DNA of 64,000 nucleotides from Caprella mutica (GCA_947561585.1 CANNZV010001178.1:128387-192386); one strand, 5' to 3'. Positions 11,205 through 22,599 are shown, counted from the stretch's first letter. Numbers and translations are program-made. Notes: a model not told the origin generated them from the sequence alone.

Positions 11205-11213
11205 GTTATAAAT

Positions 11214-12537
11214 ATGTTAGACTATAGATCCTTTCTGCCACAATAAATGTATAAAGAGAGTTATATATACCCAGATTAAGTACGTATCTATTAAGAACTG
11301 TGTTACGGCATTGTTTCAGTAATTATTACTTTAATCATGTTTGTGCTTAACTATCAGTTATTCAAGTTAACGCTTAGATGTTATATTAAAGGGCAATTTA
11401 TTACAATATCATTATTCCATTAAATAGGTATGTGTTTGGATGGATATTTTTCTCTTACTTAACCCTTACCTATTATCATGTTTTTGTCCTATAATTTTTT
11501 GGTTTCTGGTGTACTCATTCTATTGCAGAATGATATTTACAACGTTTTAATGCTTTAGATAAATGATTGGTTTTCATCAACGACTTTATCTTCACCTCCT
11601 ACAAAACATATTCAACTACATACCTGAAAAAGAAATTGACTAAGTAAAGGCTATTATCTTAACCATTTGGCTCTCAAAGACACATGTAGTCAATTTAATT
11701 TTGATAATTTATATTTAAACGAGTTACCTTTGTCAAACTTTTTGGAGATCCGTTAATACGGCCCCAGTTCACTCTCATATATCGATATAAATTACGTGGC
11801 AACTACTTATATGAAGAAATTAAAATTTCTACGTCTGTTAGACCCATGAGACCATTTATGTTACATTAGTTAATTATTACTCCTTCTTTTTGTTTGACTA
11901 AAGGCAGGCATAGTTTAAAAAAATAATTGCCTAACTGTGGTTAAAGTAAATATTATAGCAAATATTATAGCAAAGCAAAGAAAATATAGGATATCACCAT
12001 ATTTTTCTTCAAATTTCTGTGCTTTGCACATGTCAAGTTATTATGTAATGGTTGCCTGGACGACAAAACATTGATCATTGTTATAAACTAATATAAAAAC
12101 TATTTAGAATAAATAAGGAAATATTCTTATAATAATAATGATAAATGTACTGTGAATTTTCATTTAAAAGAACAAATAGATTCTTAGCCAACTGAAATGT
12201 GAGTAATTTTTTGGGGAAAATGAAATATAGTTGATTTTTTTTCAAAAAGCCTTATTTTATTTCAAAAGCCAATTACCCTTTTTTTTCTTTATTATGAACA
12301 GTAGAACTGAAATTTTATACACATATAAAACGGTGAATGAGGATTGAGGAATATATTTTGTTCATGAAGAAACTCAAAATTTCTTCATAGAAAATGAAAT
12401 ATGGAAGAAAGTGGGATTTCATGTTGGTTGCAAAAATGTTTCTCCTCTGTCAATTTTTGTTCTACATGTAGTGACGATTTAGGCAACATATTGGAGACAA
12501 TTATTCGAAATCCAAAACAAATTTATTATAAAAAAGA
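11214..12537. other. Unassigned AT-rich DNA
   Basis: No supported gene. A frame from 12401 runs into the neighbouring hAT element, and its upstream half (CWLQKCFSSVNFCSTCSDD) is not recognised. It could be an exon or relic, but nothing decides it. Confidence 0.35.
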
Positions 12538-12545
12538 TCATATGC

Positions 12546-13886
12546 CAGGGGTGGGCACACGTTGTGTTTTTCAGTGCCGAAAGATAGAATCTCAGTGCCT
12601 ATACCATTTTCTTTTCGTTTTTTTAATTGTAGGGGACACTGAGTAATTATAGTGTGAGGTGGTAGATTTTATTGAGGTATACGTACAATCGTACATATTT
12701 TTTTCATAAATATTGGTAGTAGATTTATATTTTTCATTAAAAGGAATTTTAAATGATATTTAATTACCTCTTTTTCATGTGAAAATAATTCATTATAAAA
12801 ACAAAAACTAATTATCTAGCATAAGTAATAATAAGTAACTCGTAAAATCACAGGATAAATGACAATGGCTACCTATCCTAAAAATGATCGCACTAATTCT
12901 TTTCACAGTGTTATAGAGTGTCCCTAGACAAACATATTAAAGATATAAAAATAACTGATTTAGATAAAAAGAGATGGTAGCCGGTAAATTGCTCGAAAAC
13001 AGTTGCTCGAAAGACAATTGCTCCAAAATAATTGCTTGAAAAACAATTGCTTGAAAGACAATTGGTCGAAAAACAATTGCTCGAACGAACAATTGATCGA
13101 ATGAATAATTGCTCGAATTTTTAAATCATTCATATAATATAAAATAAATGGAATAGAGTTATTATTAAGTACTAATTGGAAACGAGGACGGTTGGTTGCA
13201 GCTAATTTCACTTCATGATTTTCTAACTAATTAATTAGTTTTCAATTGCTCAAATAATCAAATTCCGAATAATCAATTGCTTAATGTAAATAAAAGAGGA
13301 AAAGTTAACCATATAATGACTACCAAAAATAGAAAAACTATTTATTGGCACGATTACCAGTGGTCAATAAATGTGTCGGAGAAAACCGTTCCCTCCTGTT
13401 ATCGGCAGTTCCCATAGCCCAAGTTGCTAAAACATTAACAACCGTAACCTATTCCCATGAACATCTCGTCAGAATCCACTGAAGCTATTGACTGATAAAA
13501 AACGAAAATTTAGTACCCAAAATTGCTGCAGTATTCCTATTCAATAAAAATAAGAAAACCAGGAAGATTAAAATTTAACAACAGTATTCTGATTGATAGT
13601 AAATAGAGATTAAAAATGAACACCGGCACTGCTGTAACAATATATACAAAAAATACATTAATAACGGATAAAATTTAATATCAAGGTATCAAGGTCATTT
13701 ACAAATATAATGTTCCTCAATTAGTTCACCATCCTATTCTATATCATACTATAGTAATTTATAAAGCAGTCATGGCTAAAAATTCTAAATTTTCTTTGGA
13801 AGAAAATAAAGCACCATTTCCCTATTGGGCACGAGTGCCGTTCTGAGTGCTAAAAGAGCACTGAGTGCTGCATTTGCCCACTCCTG
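12546..13886. mobile_element. hAT-type non-autonomous transposon
   Basis: The left end CAGGGGTGGGCA and the reverse complement of the right end, CAGGAGTGGGCA, form an 11/12 terminal inverted repeat that matches the common hAT consensus CAGGGGTGGGCA. The flanks TCATATGC (12538-12545) and CCATATGC (13887-13894) are an 8-bp target duplication with one mismatch, as hAT makes. No transposase is encoded. A separate ATTGCTCGAAA minisatellite lies inside at 12972-13120. Confidence 0.85.
12972..13120. repeat. ATTGCTCGAAA minisatellite
   Basis: About nine to ten units of roughly 15 bp (ACAATTGCTCGAAAG and variants). Weak related words (CAATTGCTCAAA) occur near 13240-13290, but I do not see a convincing inverted partner. 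Confidence 0.75.
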
Positions 13887-13894
13887 CCATATGC

Positions 13895-14370
13895 AATGAT
13901 GCATGTTGTTGCCCAAGTTTTTCTGCATCTAACGATAACTTTATAATCACTCTACATCAGAAATTGACGGGAGTGGTACCTACAGTTTGACTACCAAAAA
14001 TGTAGTACTTTTCAGGGGAGCCAAACAGCAGAACAGCAAGTTTTTTTAAAAAAATTTCTTACTCAAATGCTAGAATTGGAATTGCGTAAGGAAAAAAATT
14101 GATGGATGAGAAACCTCTCTTGATAGGTTCTAAAACAACTCGTCACCAGACAATTCACCGTTCGGACAACTCGCCGCAGTACTTATGTTCTACCGGCGCA
14201 TACATCATATACATATATTTAAAAATATTTTAAGGATTTATTTCTATACGCTAAAAAGTGACATAAAGCAGTAGTTGACAATTTTATCTATTTCACTTCA
14301 TTTGTTTCTTTTGTTATATTTTCTCTGTCAGAATATTTAAGGTAGCAAAAATAGTACAGCTATTAATTTA
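13895..14370. other. Unassigned DNA with a short CGAGTTGTC-type cluster
   Basis: Around 14138-14178 three units of the type ACAACTCGCC/ACAATTCACC occur in a row, a remnant of another minisatellite-type repeat. Nothing else is supported. Confidence 0.4.
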
Positions 14371-14375
14371 AATTT

Positions 14376-14590
14376 AGTAGAGGTTTTAACGTCTTCTTCG
14401 AAACTATGGAACTATGGGCGTTGTCTTTGAATCAAAAGGAGATTAAATACAATTGACTGGAAGAAACAGTCAGAAATGAAAGTAGCTTCTTTAATCAAAG
14501 AAACCAACCACCAGTTGATAACAATGCCCCTCGATGCAAAAAAGCTACTCCGTGAATGCAGTCACTTACCTACACGGAGAGAAAAAAGTT
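14376..14590. repeat. Dispersed repeat, copy A
   Basis: Aligns with 20830-21030 over about 200 bp. Shared landmarks in order are TTTAACGTCT.CTTCG, ATTAAATACAA..GACTGG, AAGAA.CAGTCAGA and a run around AGCTACTCCGTGAATGCAGT that is identical in both. The copies are clearly diverged. It may be a LINE 3' end or a SINE-like unit. Confidence 0.75.
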
Positions 14591-14950
14591 TGCCCATATG
14601 AGTCATACCTAATGGGTCATCAATTAATGCTTTGAATCAATTTATTATGTGAGTTGGTTGGACTTTAATCATGTTTTCAAGTGTATTAAAACAACTAAGA
14701 CGTGGTGTGTCATCAAACAATTGTTAATTTGATTCATTTTATGGACTGAATCATTTTACTATGAGAGTTAAACGTTTCATTTTTGAAAATTTCAACATAT
14801 GTTGAAAAAACTATTTTAATTTCAACCTATGTTAAAACAACTGTCAATCCAATGTATTTGGTGTATAAATTAACTTATTATGAGAGTTACTTTTAATAAG
14901 TGTTTAGGTGTGAGTCAAAACGACTGTTTTGCTTTAACACACGTCAATTT
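14591..14950. repeat. Three degenerate ~110-130-bp tandem units
   Basis: Words such as TTATTATGTGAGTT, TTTACTATGAGAGTT and TTATTATGAGAGTT recur at similar spacing. Each is followed by a T-rich stretch and an AAAACAACT or AAAACGACT word. It begins with ACACGGAGAGAAAAAA. No coding is seen. Confidence 0.5.
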
Positions 14951-15578
14951 AACTCATTTTAAATAGTAAATAGTACCACAACGTAGGAAGGGGCAAAATC
15001 AAACCTTCATATAAGTAAAACAAAAAAATGATTCCACATTCGCATTTGCAACATCTAGAACTTTTGCAGCATCTGGGATATTCTGGCAATCCACTATTCG
15101 TCCAGGGTTTGCTTAATCTCCTGTTGCTGTTTATATTTCCAATAGAACCATTACTATATATTATTTTCATTATTTATTATGCTTGTCAAAGCCAAATGAA
15201 GATTCTTAAAGCTAGTTGTGAATATCAACGTTTTTAATGGATTTCAGCAATTTTATTTTTTAATTAATTTATAATCGATAACAAAAAAATACCATAGTTT
15301 AATAATTACATAAAATGATAGAAATTTAGTTTGAGGTTTGTATGGGGTGTATGATCATCGCTTTATATTATATGAAGACTATTAATATTTATAGATAATA
15401 ACAAACGAAACTTGTCATTGTGTCTATAATATTAATACAAAAACCTTCGTACATTGGAAGAACATTATATTCTTCTGATAAAATAGAAAAGTGAATTAGT
15501 TAAATGAAATGGTATACTCGTACTGGTAATGCAACAGTTTGTATATTTGAAAGACTGTTCATTTTAACAGTTCCGTTA
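14951..15578. other. Unassigned AT-rich DNA
   Basis: Open frames of about 70 codons exist on both strands at 14950-15240 and overlap each other. Neither shows a known motif. Confidence 0.35.
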
Positions 15579-15586
15579 CTTATAAC

Positions 15587-16507
15587 TAGAGCCCGGACAA
15601 ATGCCATAAAATCCTAAAATGCCATATAAGCCATAAAATGCCATAAAGTCAATAAATGCAATAAAGTCAATTAATGCCATAAAGTCCTTAAAATGCCATA
15701 AATGCCATAAAGTCCTAAAATATCATAAACTCCTAAAATTATGCGAAGTCTTATTTTGGGCTTTTTATATTACTAAATAATTTGGTAAGTCGGTAATCAA
15801 AATCTGTCTGAACAATATAAATAAACTACTTCTATCACTTCAAGAATTAGTATAGTCACCACTGTAACTCGTTTTCTGTGATTCTTTGCATCAATTTTTT
15901 AGCACAGACTCTGCCATGCACAAAATAGTGAATAATAAACTATCCAAAGAGAGAGATATGTAAAACCTAGGGATATTTGTAATATTTACAATAGAAAAAT
16001 TGCCAGGCGATAAAATTTTGTTTTGTCTAGTAAGTGCTTTTTGACAACAGTTTCAGAGTATCTTAATTGGTCTAATTATCTAATGTGTGATTTGTTTAAT
16101 CTGAGGATTTCTACTACGAGGATTTGCTATAGATACAAATTTCGAATTTAATATTGGAATTAGTTTCATTTCATGAAATTAAATTTACCTGCCCTTTTTT
16201 TATAATACTTTTATGTTTTATTTGAATAAATATGCTATAAACAAGATTCATTGAATTTTTAAGGGATGAATTGTTTATTTGTTTTCACCATTTTTTTCAT
16301 TTTAACGGACTAAAAACAGTCAATTTCATATTTCAAAATGCTGATTTATTCGTTGTTAATACCTATTTATTAATGAATAAGTCCTAGAATACTGTATTTA
16401 GGTCCTAAAATGCCTTGATAGGTCCTAAAATGCCTCTTTTAGGTCCTAAAATGCCTTTTATAGGTCCTAAAATGCCTTTTTTATAGGTCCTAAAAGTCCG
16501 GGCTCTA
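15587..16507. mobile_element. hAT-type MITE with subterminal repeats
   Basis: Perfect 12-bp terminal inverted repeats, TAGAGCCCGGAC at 15587-15598 and its reverse complement at 16496-16507, fit the hAT end rule (YAGRG). The flanks CTTATAAC (15579-15586) and CTTAAAAC (16508-16515) form an 8-bp target duplication with one mismatch. Just inside the left end are repeats of AAATGCCATAAAGTCCTA. Inside the right end are repeats of GGTCCTAAAATGCCT. No transposase is encoded. Confidence 0.9.
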
Positions 16508-16515
16508 CTTAAAAC

Positions 16516-16983
16516 ATTAATTCATTATAACAATATATGTCAAATTATAACAATGTATTATTTTCTAACATGCATCTGTTTACTGATAATAACTAATCAC
16601 TCCATTTAAACATTTTATCTGATATCTATTTCAGCATATTTTTCAAATCCCTTCAAGAACGGAGAGTTATTTACTCCTTACCCATAATGGATTGTCATCA
16701 ATGCGAAGTTATAATTATATTTTTTCGTATTTTATAATTCTCCAGAACTACTGCTAATTAACTATTAAGTACTTTTATTCAACTAAGATTAGGAAATTTA
16801 CATCAACTTCAGGTTAATACAACGATTATTCCAGGGAAGTCTAATTCAGGTTAAGCCGTTATCAATCGATAGTAACTACATAATGCAACCGAGTACTAAA
16901 TTACCAATAATTTGGCTGCCTATTTATTATTTAATATTCTTACAATCAGAATTTAGTGTAAAATTTTATTATTAGAAACAATT
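16516..16983. other. Unassigned AT-rich DNA
   Basis: No gene, RNA or repeat that I can support. Confidence 0.4.
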
Positions 16984-17151
16984 AATAATAATAATAATAA
17001 TTCTTTATTTCGTAATACAAGATTACATAGTAAAATAAGAAAAAAATATTAAAATATATTAAGTTTTCCACTAACATAGATATTTTACACTTATATATAT
17101 ATATATACATTAAGGTCATTCCTACCTAAATATATCCAATCAAAAATCACA

Positions 17152-18750
17152 TCAAAATATCGGTAGGTACATGCTGCTTGGCTCTCGTGCCTGAATAAAA
17201 AATGCTCTTGATAAGAGAGCATCTAAATCATTATTTAAAGGATCAGCCACACTATATTTTTCCATCCAGGTAATTAAAATATTGTTCACTAATTGTGATC
17301 TGCTTAGGAAATAGTACCTAAGAATACAAGAACACACTGAAGTACATTTCCTCAAATCGAACAAAAATCGAATAGTGTCAATATTAACAAAGTGCTCAAA
17401 GGTTATACAATCTAGTAGTCCACAAACAAAGTGATTACTGGAATACTTTGGTAGACCAGCAATTTTCTTTTGTTAATGAGGGAGAGGAGAAAGTTCTAAT
17501 CAAGAGGAGGGTTTTAACGAAGGATCCCCTCCATGCTGGAGGGATTTTCCCCTTGGAGAAGAGGTGGATAACCGCCTGGTTAGCCGAGGCAATTTAACAC
17601 CCCGGAAAAAAGATGTGACTTAGCCAAGCACTCAAGTATTCTGCTTCAAGCATGGCAAGATCACATTGGAAAATTTTAAAGATACCCGAGATAGGTTCCA
17701 CAATGCCAATGTGTGAGGGAGTAGCATCACAATAGACGATAATCTTGTTGAGAGTAGTAAAGAAAGGAACTGGAAAATCGTGGAAGAGGCACTTATACTT
17801 ATAAAGTTTGTGAGGATAGCGAAAACAAATATGGATTAGATTCAAGGGAAATCTGAGGACTTGTCTAGCATAATTATTAATAAGACCAGCAATTCGCTGG
17901 CGATGAAGGAGAGACACCCAATTCACATTATCCAATTCACAATGAATAGTTGAGATAAATTGAGAAGTCATGTTAACAGTATACATATCGAGATCAATCA
18001 TTATTACTAAATAGCTTATCTTTCTTACAGGTTTAATTACACATTTAGCCATATTGAATTCTAAGGAAGAGGCGAAGAGGATCCCCAAGGCCTTCTGAAG
18101 ATCCTCCTCCTCCCCCGCTAGCAAGATGTCATCCAGGTACAAGGTAATGTTTATCTTAAGGTCACAAAGTAATGCTTGTAATATTGAGTTTAAAGTTCTT
18201 TGCATAATGTAGGGTAAAAGTAATAATCCTTGAGGGAGTCTTTTGATTTTGTAATATTTCTGGCCACACTTAACCCCCAGAAGGGAGGAAGCTTTATTAG
18301 ATAAGGGAATATGGAACAATCCGTTAGTTAAGTCTAATTTAGTTAGTTTTATCTTTTTATTATGTGCAAATTTATAGGTTGATTTTACGTTAGGAAGACT
18401 GAAGGCCGGTGGAGACAACTTGCCAGTTAAGGAAGACATATCCAAAAGGACCCGAGGGTTCTCGGGATCCTTTTTGGGTACCGTGAATAAGCTAAAGGTA
18501 TTTTTAGGTTTAATTGGGGTTTCCTCCAAGACCCCTGCTAGTACTAGTCTATCTATATGAGGTTGTTTAGTTTTTGAGGTATAAGCGTTATGATTAAAGT
18601 TCTTAGGAAGATAGATATTGACGCCTTTGTTAATGATATAATTAGTAGTATGATCCTTAGTGGTTACGTTAGGTAATTCTCCTATAATTAATGGCTTATA
18701 GTTAATGTTATGATCAAGTTTATCCCTATCAATTCCTAAGTTAGCCTTTT
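17152..18750 (-). pseudogene. RT/RNase H polyprotein of the divergent retroelement
   Basis: The RT domain opens around 18600 (QPHIDRLVLAGVLEETP). It has VPKKDPENPRVLLDMSSL, then the first catalytic Asp in TKLDLTNGLFHIPL, then KRLPQGLLLLP, then the active site YLDDILLAG (residues 131-134 counted from the Met at 18529). RNase H follows with VYCDATPSHIG and LEAEYLSAWL. The reading then breaks near 17600. In another frame it resumes with NQAVIHLFSKGK (third RNase H motif, its Asp apparently lost), a stop near 17435, and a terminal stretch, YSVADPLNNDLDALLSRAF, like the ADxLSR end of retroelement RNase H. The LPQG box and the CDATP motif differ from Ty3/gypsy (LPFG, FTDHKPL) and are closer to retroviral/hepadnaviral or DIRS-like RTs. 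The exact clade is uncertain. Confidence 0.7.
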
Positions 18751-18759
18751 GACAAGGTT

Positions 18760-19790
18760 TTACCGAACAGGTGAGCTGTCTTCTGATTGGACTGGGGGGC
18801 TCTGAACTCTGCGCCTCGCTGGTGATGGACTGTCGATCCGTCTCCTGGTCTGACGAGTATTCTGAGCGACGATCCCCTTCCTCTTCTTCTGGTTCTGAAG
18901 CTTCCTCTTCAGGTGAAGCAGAGGATGATGAGTTGGATGGTCACTGTTTGGGCTATTGTTGACCGATGGTTGAGGAGTTGATACAAAAAATGCATGATGG
19001 ACTTCTGGTGATACAGCTCTCCAACTCTCATCCACTAAGAAGATGGCAGGGGAGCGAAGTCTAGGTTCAACAGTAGATGATCCATCCGGGCTAGAAATGT
19101 TGTCCACTTATGGCCTATATCTTGGTTGTGGTGGATCTACGAGTTCCTGAGGTTCAGGAGCAATGACAGGTGCGTAGTTATCAGGAATGTGGATTACATT
19201 ATCATTAATCTCTACACGGTTCCACGGTATCTCGTTGATGTTAAGGTTGTCGAGAAGATCATGTAGAGGATCACCACCAGGGAGGTCTGGTATGATTTCG
19301 TTGAATGGGGAATTGATGTAGGAGATGTCAACCCAATTCCCAATCTTTTGGAAGATCTCGTTGACAGTGGGATCTTCCCGGATCAGGACCTCCGGAATGA
19401 GGACACCCATCTGAACAGGAGGAAATATACGATGACTAAGAGCAAGAAAAGGAGACGGTTCACCCGCATACTGGGGAGTCCTTAGTTCCTGTTCGGCTGG
19501 TGGTCGTCTCCGATAAATGATCAAAAGTCGAAGGTCTCGTAAAGAAGAAGATGAACAGGAGTTGGACGGTGTGAAGAGCCATCCTCCTCTCCTATCCTCA
19601 ATCGGCACTAGATGAGGGGGGGGGGCTCCTGTTGAGCCTCAGATCTTACGGGTAAAACTGCATCGGCAAGTTCGGTAGCAGAAATCAATGGCAACTGCCT
19701 GTCAAGATCGAGAATGTTGTAATCCTCGGCAGCATTGTTGTCAAAGTTAGGTGCTCCGTCCACTACACGCACTGCAGTAGGTAGGGCCAC
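18760..19790 (-). pseudogene. Proline/charged-rich middle region of the divergent retroelement
   Basis: Consecutive open stretches form one degraded frame. 19790-19608 runs into a 10-base C tract on the coding strand (19616-19625 as G), where a slip probably shifted the frame. 19607-19108 ends at an in-frame TAA, and 19107-18760 continues in the same frame. The peptide has acidic and proline-rich parts (VIAPEPQELVDPPQPRYRP), then a basic segment (LKRKLQNQKKRKG) and an RRRIDSPSPARRR serine/arginine-rich end. It lies between the gag-like frame and the RT and could be a linker or nucleic-acid-binding part of the polyprotein. No known domain is recognised. Confidence 0.5.
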
Positions 19791-19895
19791 GGACTAGCCC
19801 TTCGAAAGGTATATCGAAATTTAAGTTTAGTGCAAGGTTTAAATTATCGAAGTTTCTCTCACCCGTGTTCCTGTTTTTCTCCCCTTCCTGTTCAC

Positions 19896-20258
19896 TCATT
19901 TCTTGTTTTGGTTGCCTTTATAGCCCTTGGATGGCTTCTTGAAGGTCCGTGGAGCTCTCGGTTTGGCAGCGGCCGCCTGTACTGAGATGATACAGTTTAA
20001 GTCAGTCCTCTGTGTGTCCTGTTGGTCGATTAAGGCCGCCGTCCAGTTTCTCGAGGCTACTAGATAAAAGAATCGTATTCTACGCACTACCTTTCTCCTG
20101 AGGTCTTCCGGGAGAGTGTCGTACACCTGGTTGATGTCCAATAAGAATTCGATATCGTCGCGTTTCCCCTTATCGAACTTATTATTATTACAAGTATACA
20201 CATGACTATTATTTGAACAAAAGTTATTTAATGTTTCCTTAAATAGAGATATTGCCAT
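19896..20258 (-). pseudogene. Gag-like small frame of the divergent retroelement
   Basis: A frame of 120 residues from the Met at 20258. It is open upstream to about 20307, so the start may be truncated. It has a helical, charged middle (LPEDLRRKVVRRIRFFYLVASRNW) and a basic, lysine/proline-rich tail (AKPRAPRTFKKPSKGYKG) that would suit nucleic-acid binding. There is no zinc knuckle. The gag-like role is inferred from position upstream of RT and the basic tail only. Confidence 0.4.
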
Positions 20259-20330
20259 AACTATCGAGGTTTGCTCTCTATAGGCAAACTGAAATTTCTT
20301 AAACTCTTAAATTTCCCTGTTTGTTTTTGA

Positions 20331-20504
20331 CAATTGGACGTATAACACGCTTGAGTATACCAGGTGGTATATAATTATGAACAAAACATGAATTCAGAAA
20401 ATTGGTAACTAAGATTGACGCACGAGAAAGATACTAGTGATTCGAATGAATTCCATCAAAACCTATACCTGTCTTAATTGACTTTAAAGATATCTTAACA
20501 TAAA
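20331..20504. other. Short unassigned gap between two retroelements
   Basis: No feature seen. Either the 5' part of the divergent retroelement or host DNA. Confidence 0.35.
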
Positions 20505-21370
20505 TAAATAATAAATAAATAAATAAATCTTTATTCAGAAAAATAAGTTACATTCTATCACAACGGTTTTAATTACAATATTATAAGTAAAGTATTAAGT
20601 ATATATAGATTTACATTTTTAATGTTTAAGGAAAAAAAACTTTATTTCCTGATGCCCGTCCGGGTACCCCTACAGGGGTATTATTGGGCAATTAAAACAA
20701 TAGCACCGCCTCTTAAAAAGAGGCAGCGCTTAACTAATTCATTACATAATCGCATGGTAATAGTTTAAGCAAACTAATAATTTGATATGCTCAGCCTACC
20801 TACAAAGTACATTTGACATATTATTTTAGAAGGGGTTTAACGTCTGCTTCGGAACCAAAGGCCATATCGCTGACGTCAAAAGGAAATTAAATACAAGGGA
20901 CTGGAAGAAGCAGTCAGAGAGGAAAGTGGCTCCATGAACAAAGTTACTTACAACCGTCGGTGACAATGCTCATGGATGCAGAAAAGCTACTCCGTGAATG
21001 CAGTCACTTACCAAGGAATGTGACCAAACAGGACACAAGCACCGGTGGCTGCACTCACGGATGGAAGAGGAAAATGAAGAGGTGATAGTAAATGAAGCCT
21101 ACGAGCCTACCTAACACAAAATCTAAGACCTCGTAGTTGAAGAGCATAACCCTAGCGCTATCCTCTAAAACTGCAAGTAGCGTTAAAAAAATGATAAACA
21201 TGGTAAAATTGAAAAAAGACAATCCATAATCCAAATTACAACAGTTCGGGGCCCAAGGGACGCCACCCCCCTTCTCTTCCATTCACCACAGACAGCTTCA
21301 GGATAGAGCCCCTGGGGGCTACATTTGACATAGAAGACATAAAAATTGCTTTACAAAGTTAAATATTTCT
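20505..21370 (-). other. LINE 3' UTR and TTTA tail
   Basis: Non-coding region after the LINE ORF. It includes dispersed repeat copy B (20830-21030), a hairpin (GCCTCTT/AAGAGGC at about 20706-20722), an A/T tract at 20630-20650 preceded on the minus strand by AATAAAG, and the final AATAAAG plus (TTTA)n. The two tail-like signals suggest that two elements may be joined here. Confidence 0.6.
20830..21030. repeat. Dispersed repeat, copy B
   Basis: Partner of 14376-14590, in the same orientation, located inside the LINE 3' UTR. That suggests copy A may be a fragment of a related LINE 3' end. Confidence 0.75.
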
Positions 21371-22593
21371 TCAGCTCACACTTAAATTTATTTTTGCTAT
21401 CCAGATTCCTAACATATACAGAGGTAATTTATTCCATTCAATTAAAGAGTTGTAGAAAAATTGTTTTTGTACAATTGTTTTACTAATAGGTGGAAAATTC
21501 AAATTTTTATTCATACAGAATCTGGTATTATGGTTATGAGCTGGAATAAGTCTAGAGGCATTGGTATAAATATAATTATTAGGATCATTTGAATGAATGT
21601 ATTTATGAAATTGACATAGAATTTTATGGACGTATAGCTTATCGAATGTGAGGGGCCATGGAGTATTATCAGGTAAATCGGATAAAAGACACAAAACTTT
21701 ATTTTGTACTCTGGTAATCTTTGAGCGATTCGTCAGACCACAGCCACCCCATACGACGACAGCATACTTCATTAGAGACTGAAATAAGGAGAAATAGATA
21801 AGTCTCAGGACAACAGGTGGTGAAGAGTTAGAAACCCTTCGCATGAATCCAACAACACAAGACAATCTCTTACTTAATGTAGACACATGTAAATTATAGT
21901 TTAACTTGTCATCAATATGAACACCCAAAAATTAAGTTGAACTGGTTCTTTCAATAATGTTACCACCAATAGACACAGAGACAGGGATATTTGAACATTA
22001 GCGTGAGTGAATAACATGAATGAGCTTTTATCTATATTGAGTGAAAGTCTATTACATTTTAGCCATTCGGATATCTTACCCAGTTCCACTCTAACATCCC
22101 AACACAAAATCACTAAGTCATTGCTAGTCATAAATACTGTTGTGTCATCATTAATAGAAATTCTCTGTACATCATTATTATTGTTATTACCATAAATAAT
22201 ATTTTCATTGCCTCTGTTACCAGAAATGAAGCTAAATTTTTCATAAAACAAATGAGCAATATCTCTAGGACTTTTTAAATCATCAATTTCATAAATATTC
22301 AATTTTCTAGCACTGGTTCGTTTTCTAACCTGTTTCCAAAATTCTTCAGATTTTACATTATTCAAAGGTCGTGCTAAATTATCATCTTCTATCTTCTGCC
22401 TGTTTCTTTTACAATAGTTTAAAGCATTTACAAATATTTTACGACTATATTTCATATTTTCATACATTTCGCAATGCTTAATTTTACCATTCCTCAACCA
22501 TAGCAAAAAATTATGTCTAGCAATGCTATTCAATTCTTTACAATGTGTGTTCCATCCAAGTACAGGTTTATAGTTTTTCTTTTTAGTTGTCAA
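21371..22593 (-). pseudogene. LINE reverse transcriptase, internally deleted
   Basis: 22593-21901 begins with the linker between endonuclease and RT (WNTHCKELNSIARHNFLLWL, ..., FWKQVRKRTSARK, ..., LFYEKF). It then jumps, after an N-rich stretch, straight to INDDTTVFMTSNDL and WLKCNRLSLNIDKSSFMLFT, the region around and after the YADD active site. RT motifs 1 to 4, about 250 residues in this family, are missing, so this copy has no working polymerase. 21928-21371 carries the C-terminal part in another frame: GVHIDDKLNYNLHVSTLSKRL, LMKYAVVVWGG, and a conserved tail. The Asn-rich junction (AAT/GTT trinucleotides at 22160-22200) may mark slippage or recombination at the deletion point. Confidence 0.8.
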
Positions 22594-22599
22594 ATAAAG

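Larger units (their letters stand above)
16984..20330 (-). mobile_element. Divergent retroelement with YLDD RT and DATP-type RNase H
   Basis: On the minus strand a gag-like frame (20258-19896), proline-rich frames (19790-18760) and an RT/RNase H region (about 18750-17152) follow one another. They end in an AATAAAG signal and a (TTA)n tract at about 17015-16984. I find no LTRs. The tail looks like that of a poly(A)- or microsatellite-ended retroposon. Frameshifts and stops show it is decayed. GC content of the coding part is above that of the neighbours. Confidence 0.7.

Noticed and set aside
12401..12646. 81-codon plus-strand frame
   Set aside because: Its second half is the hAT terminal sequence; the first half has Cys-rich character but no recognisable motif.
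14949..15237. Overlapping 69-73-codon frames on both strands
   Set aside because: No motif, mutual overlap and no context for either.
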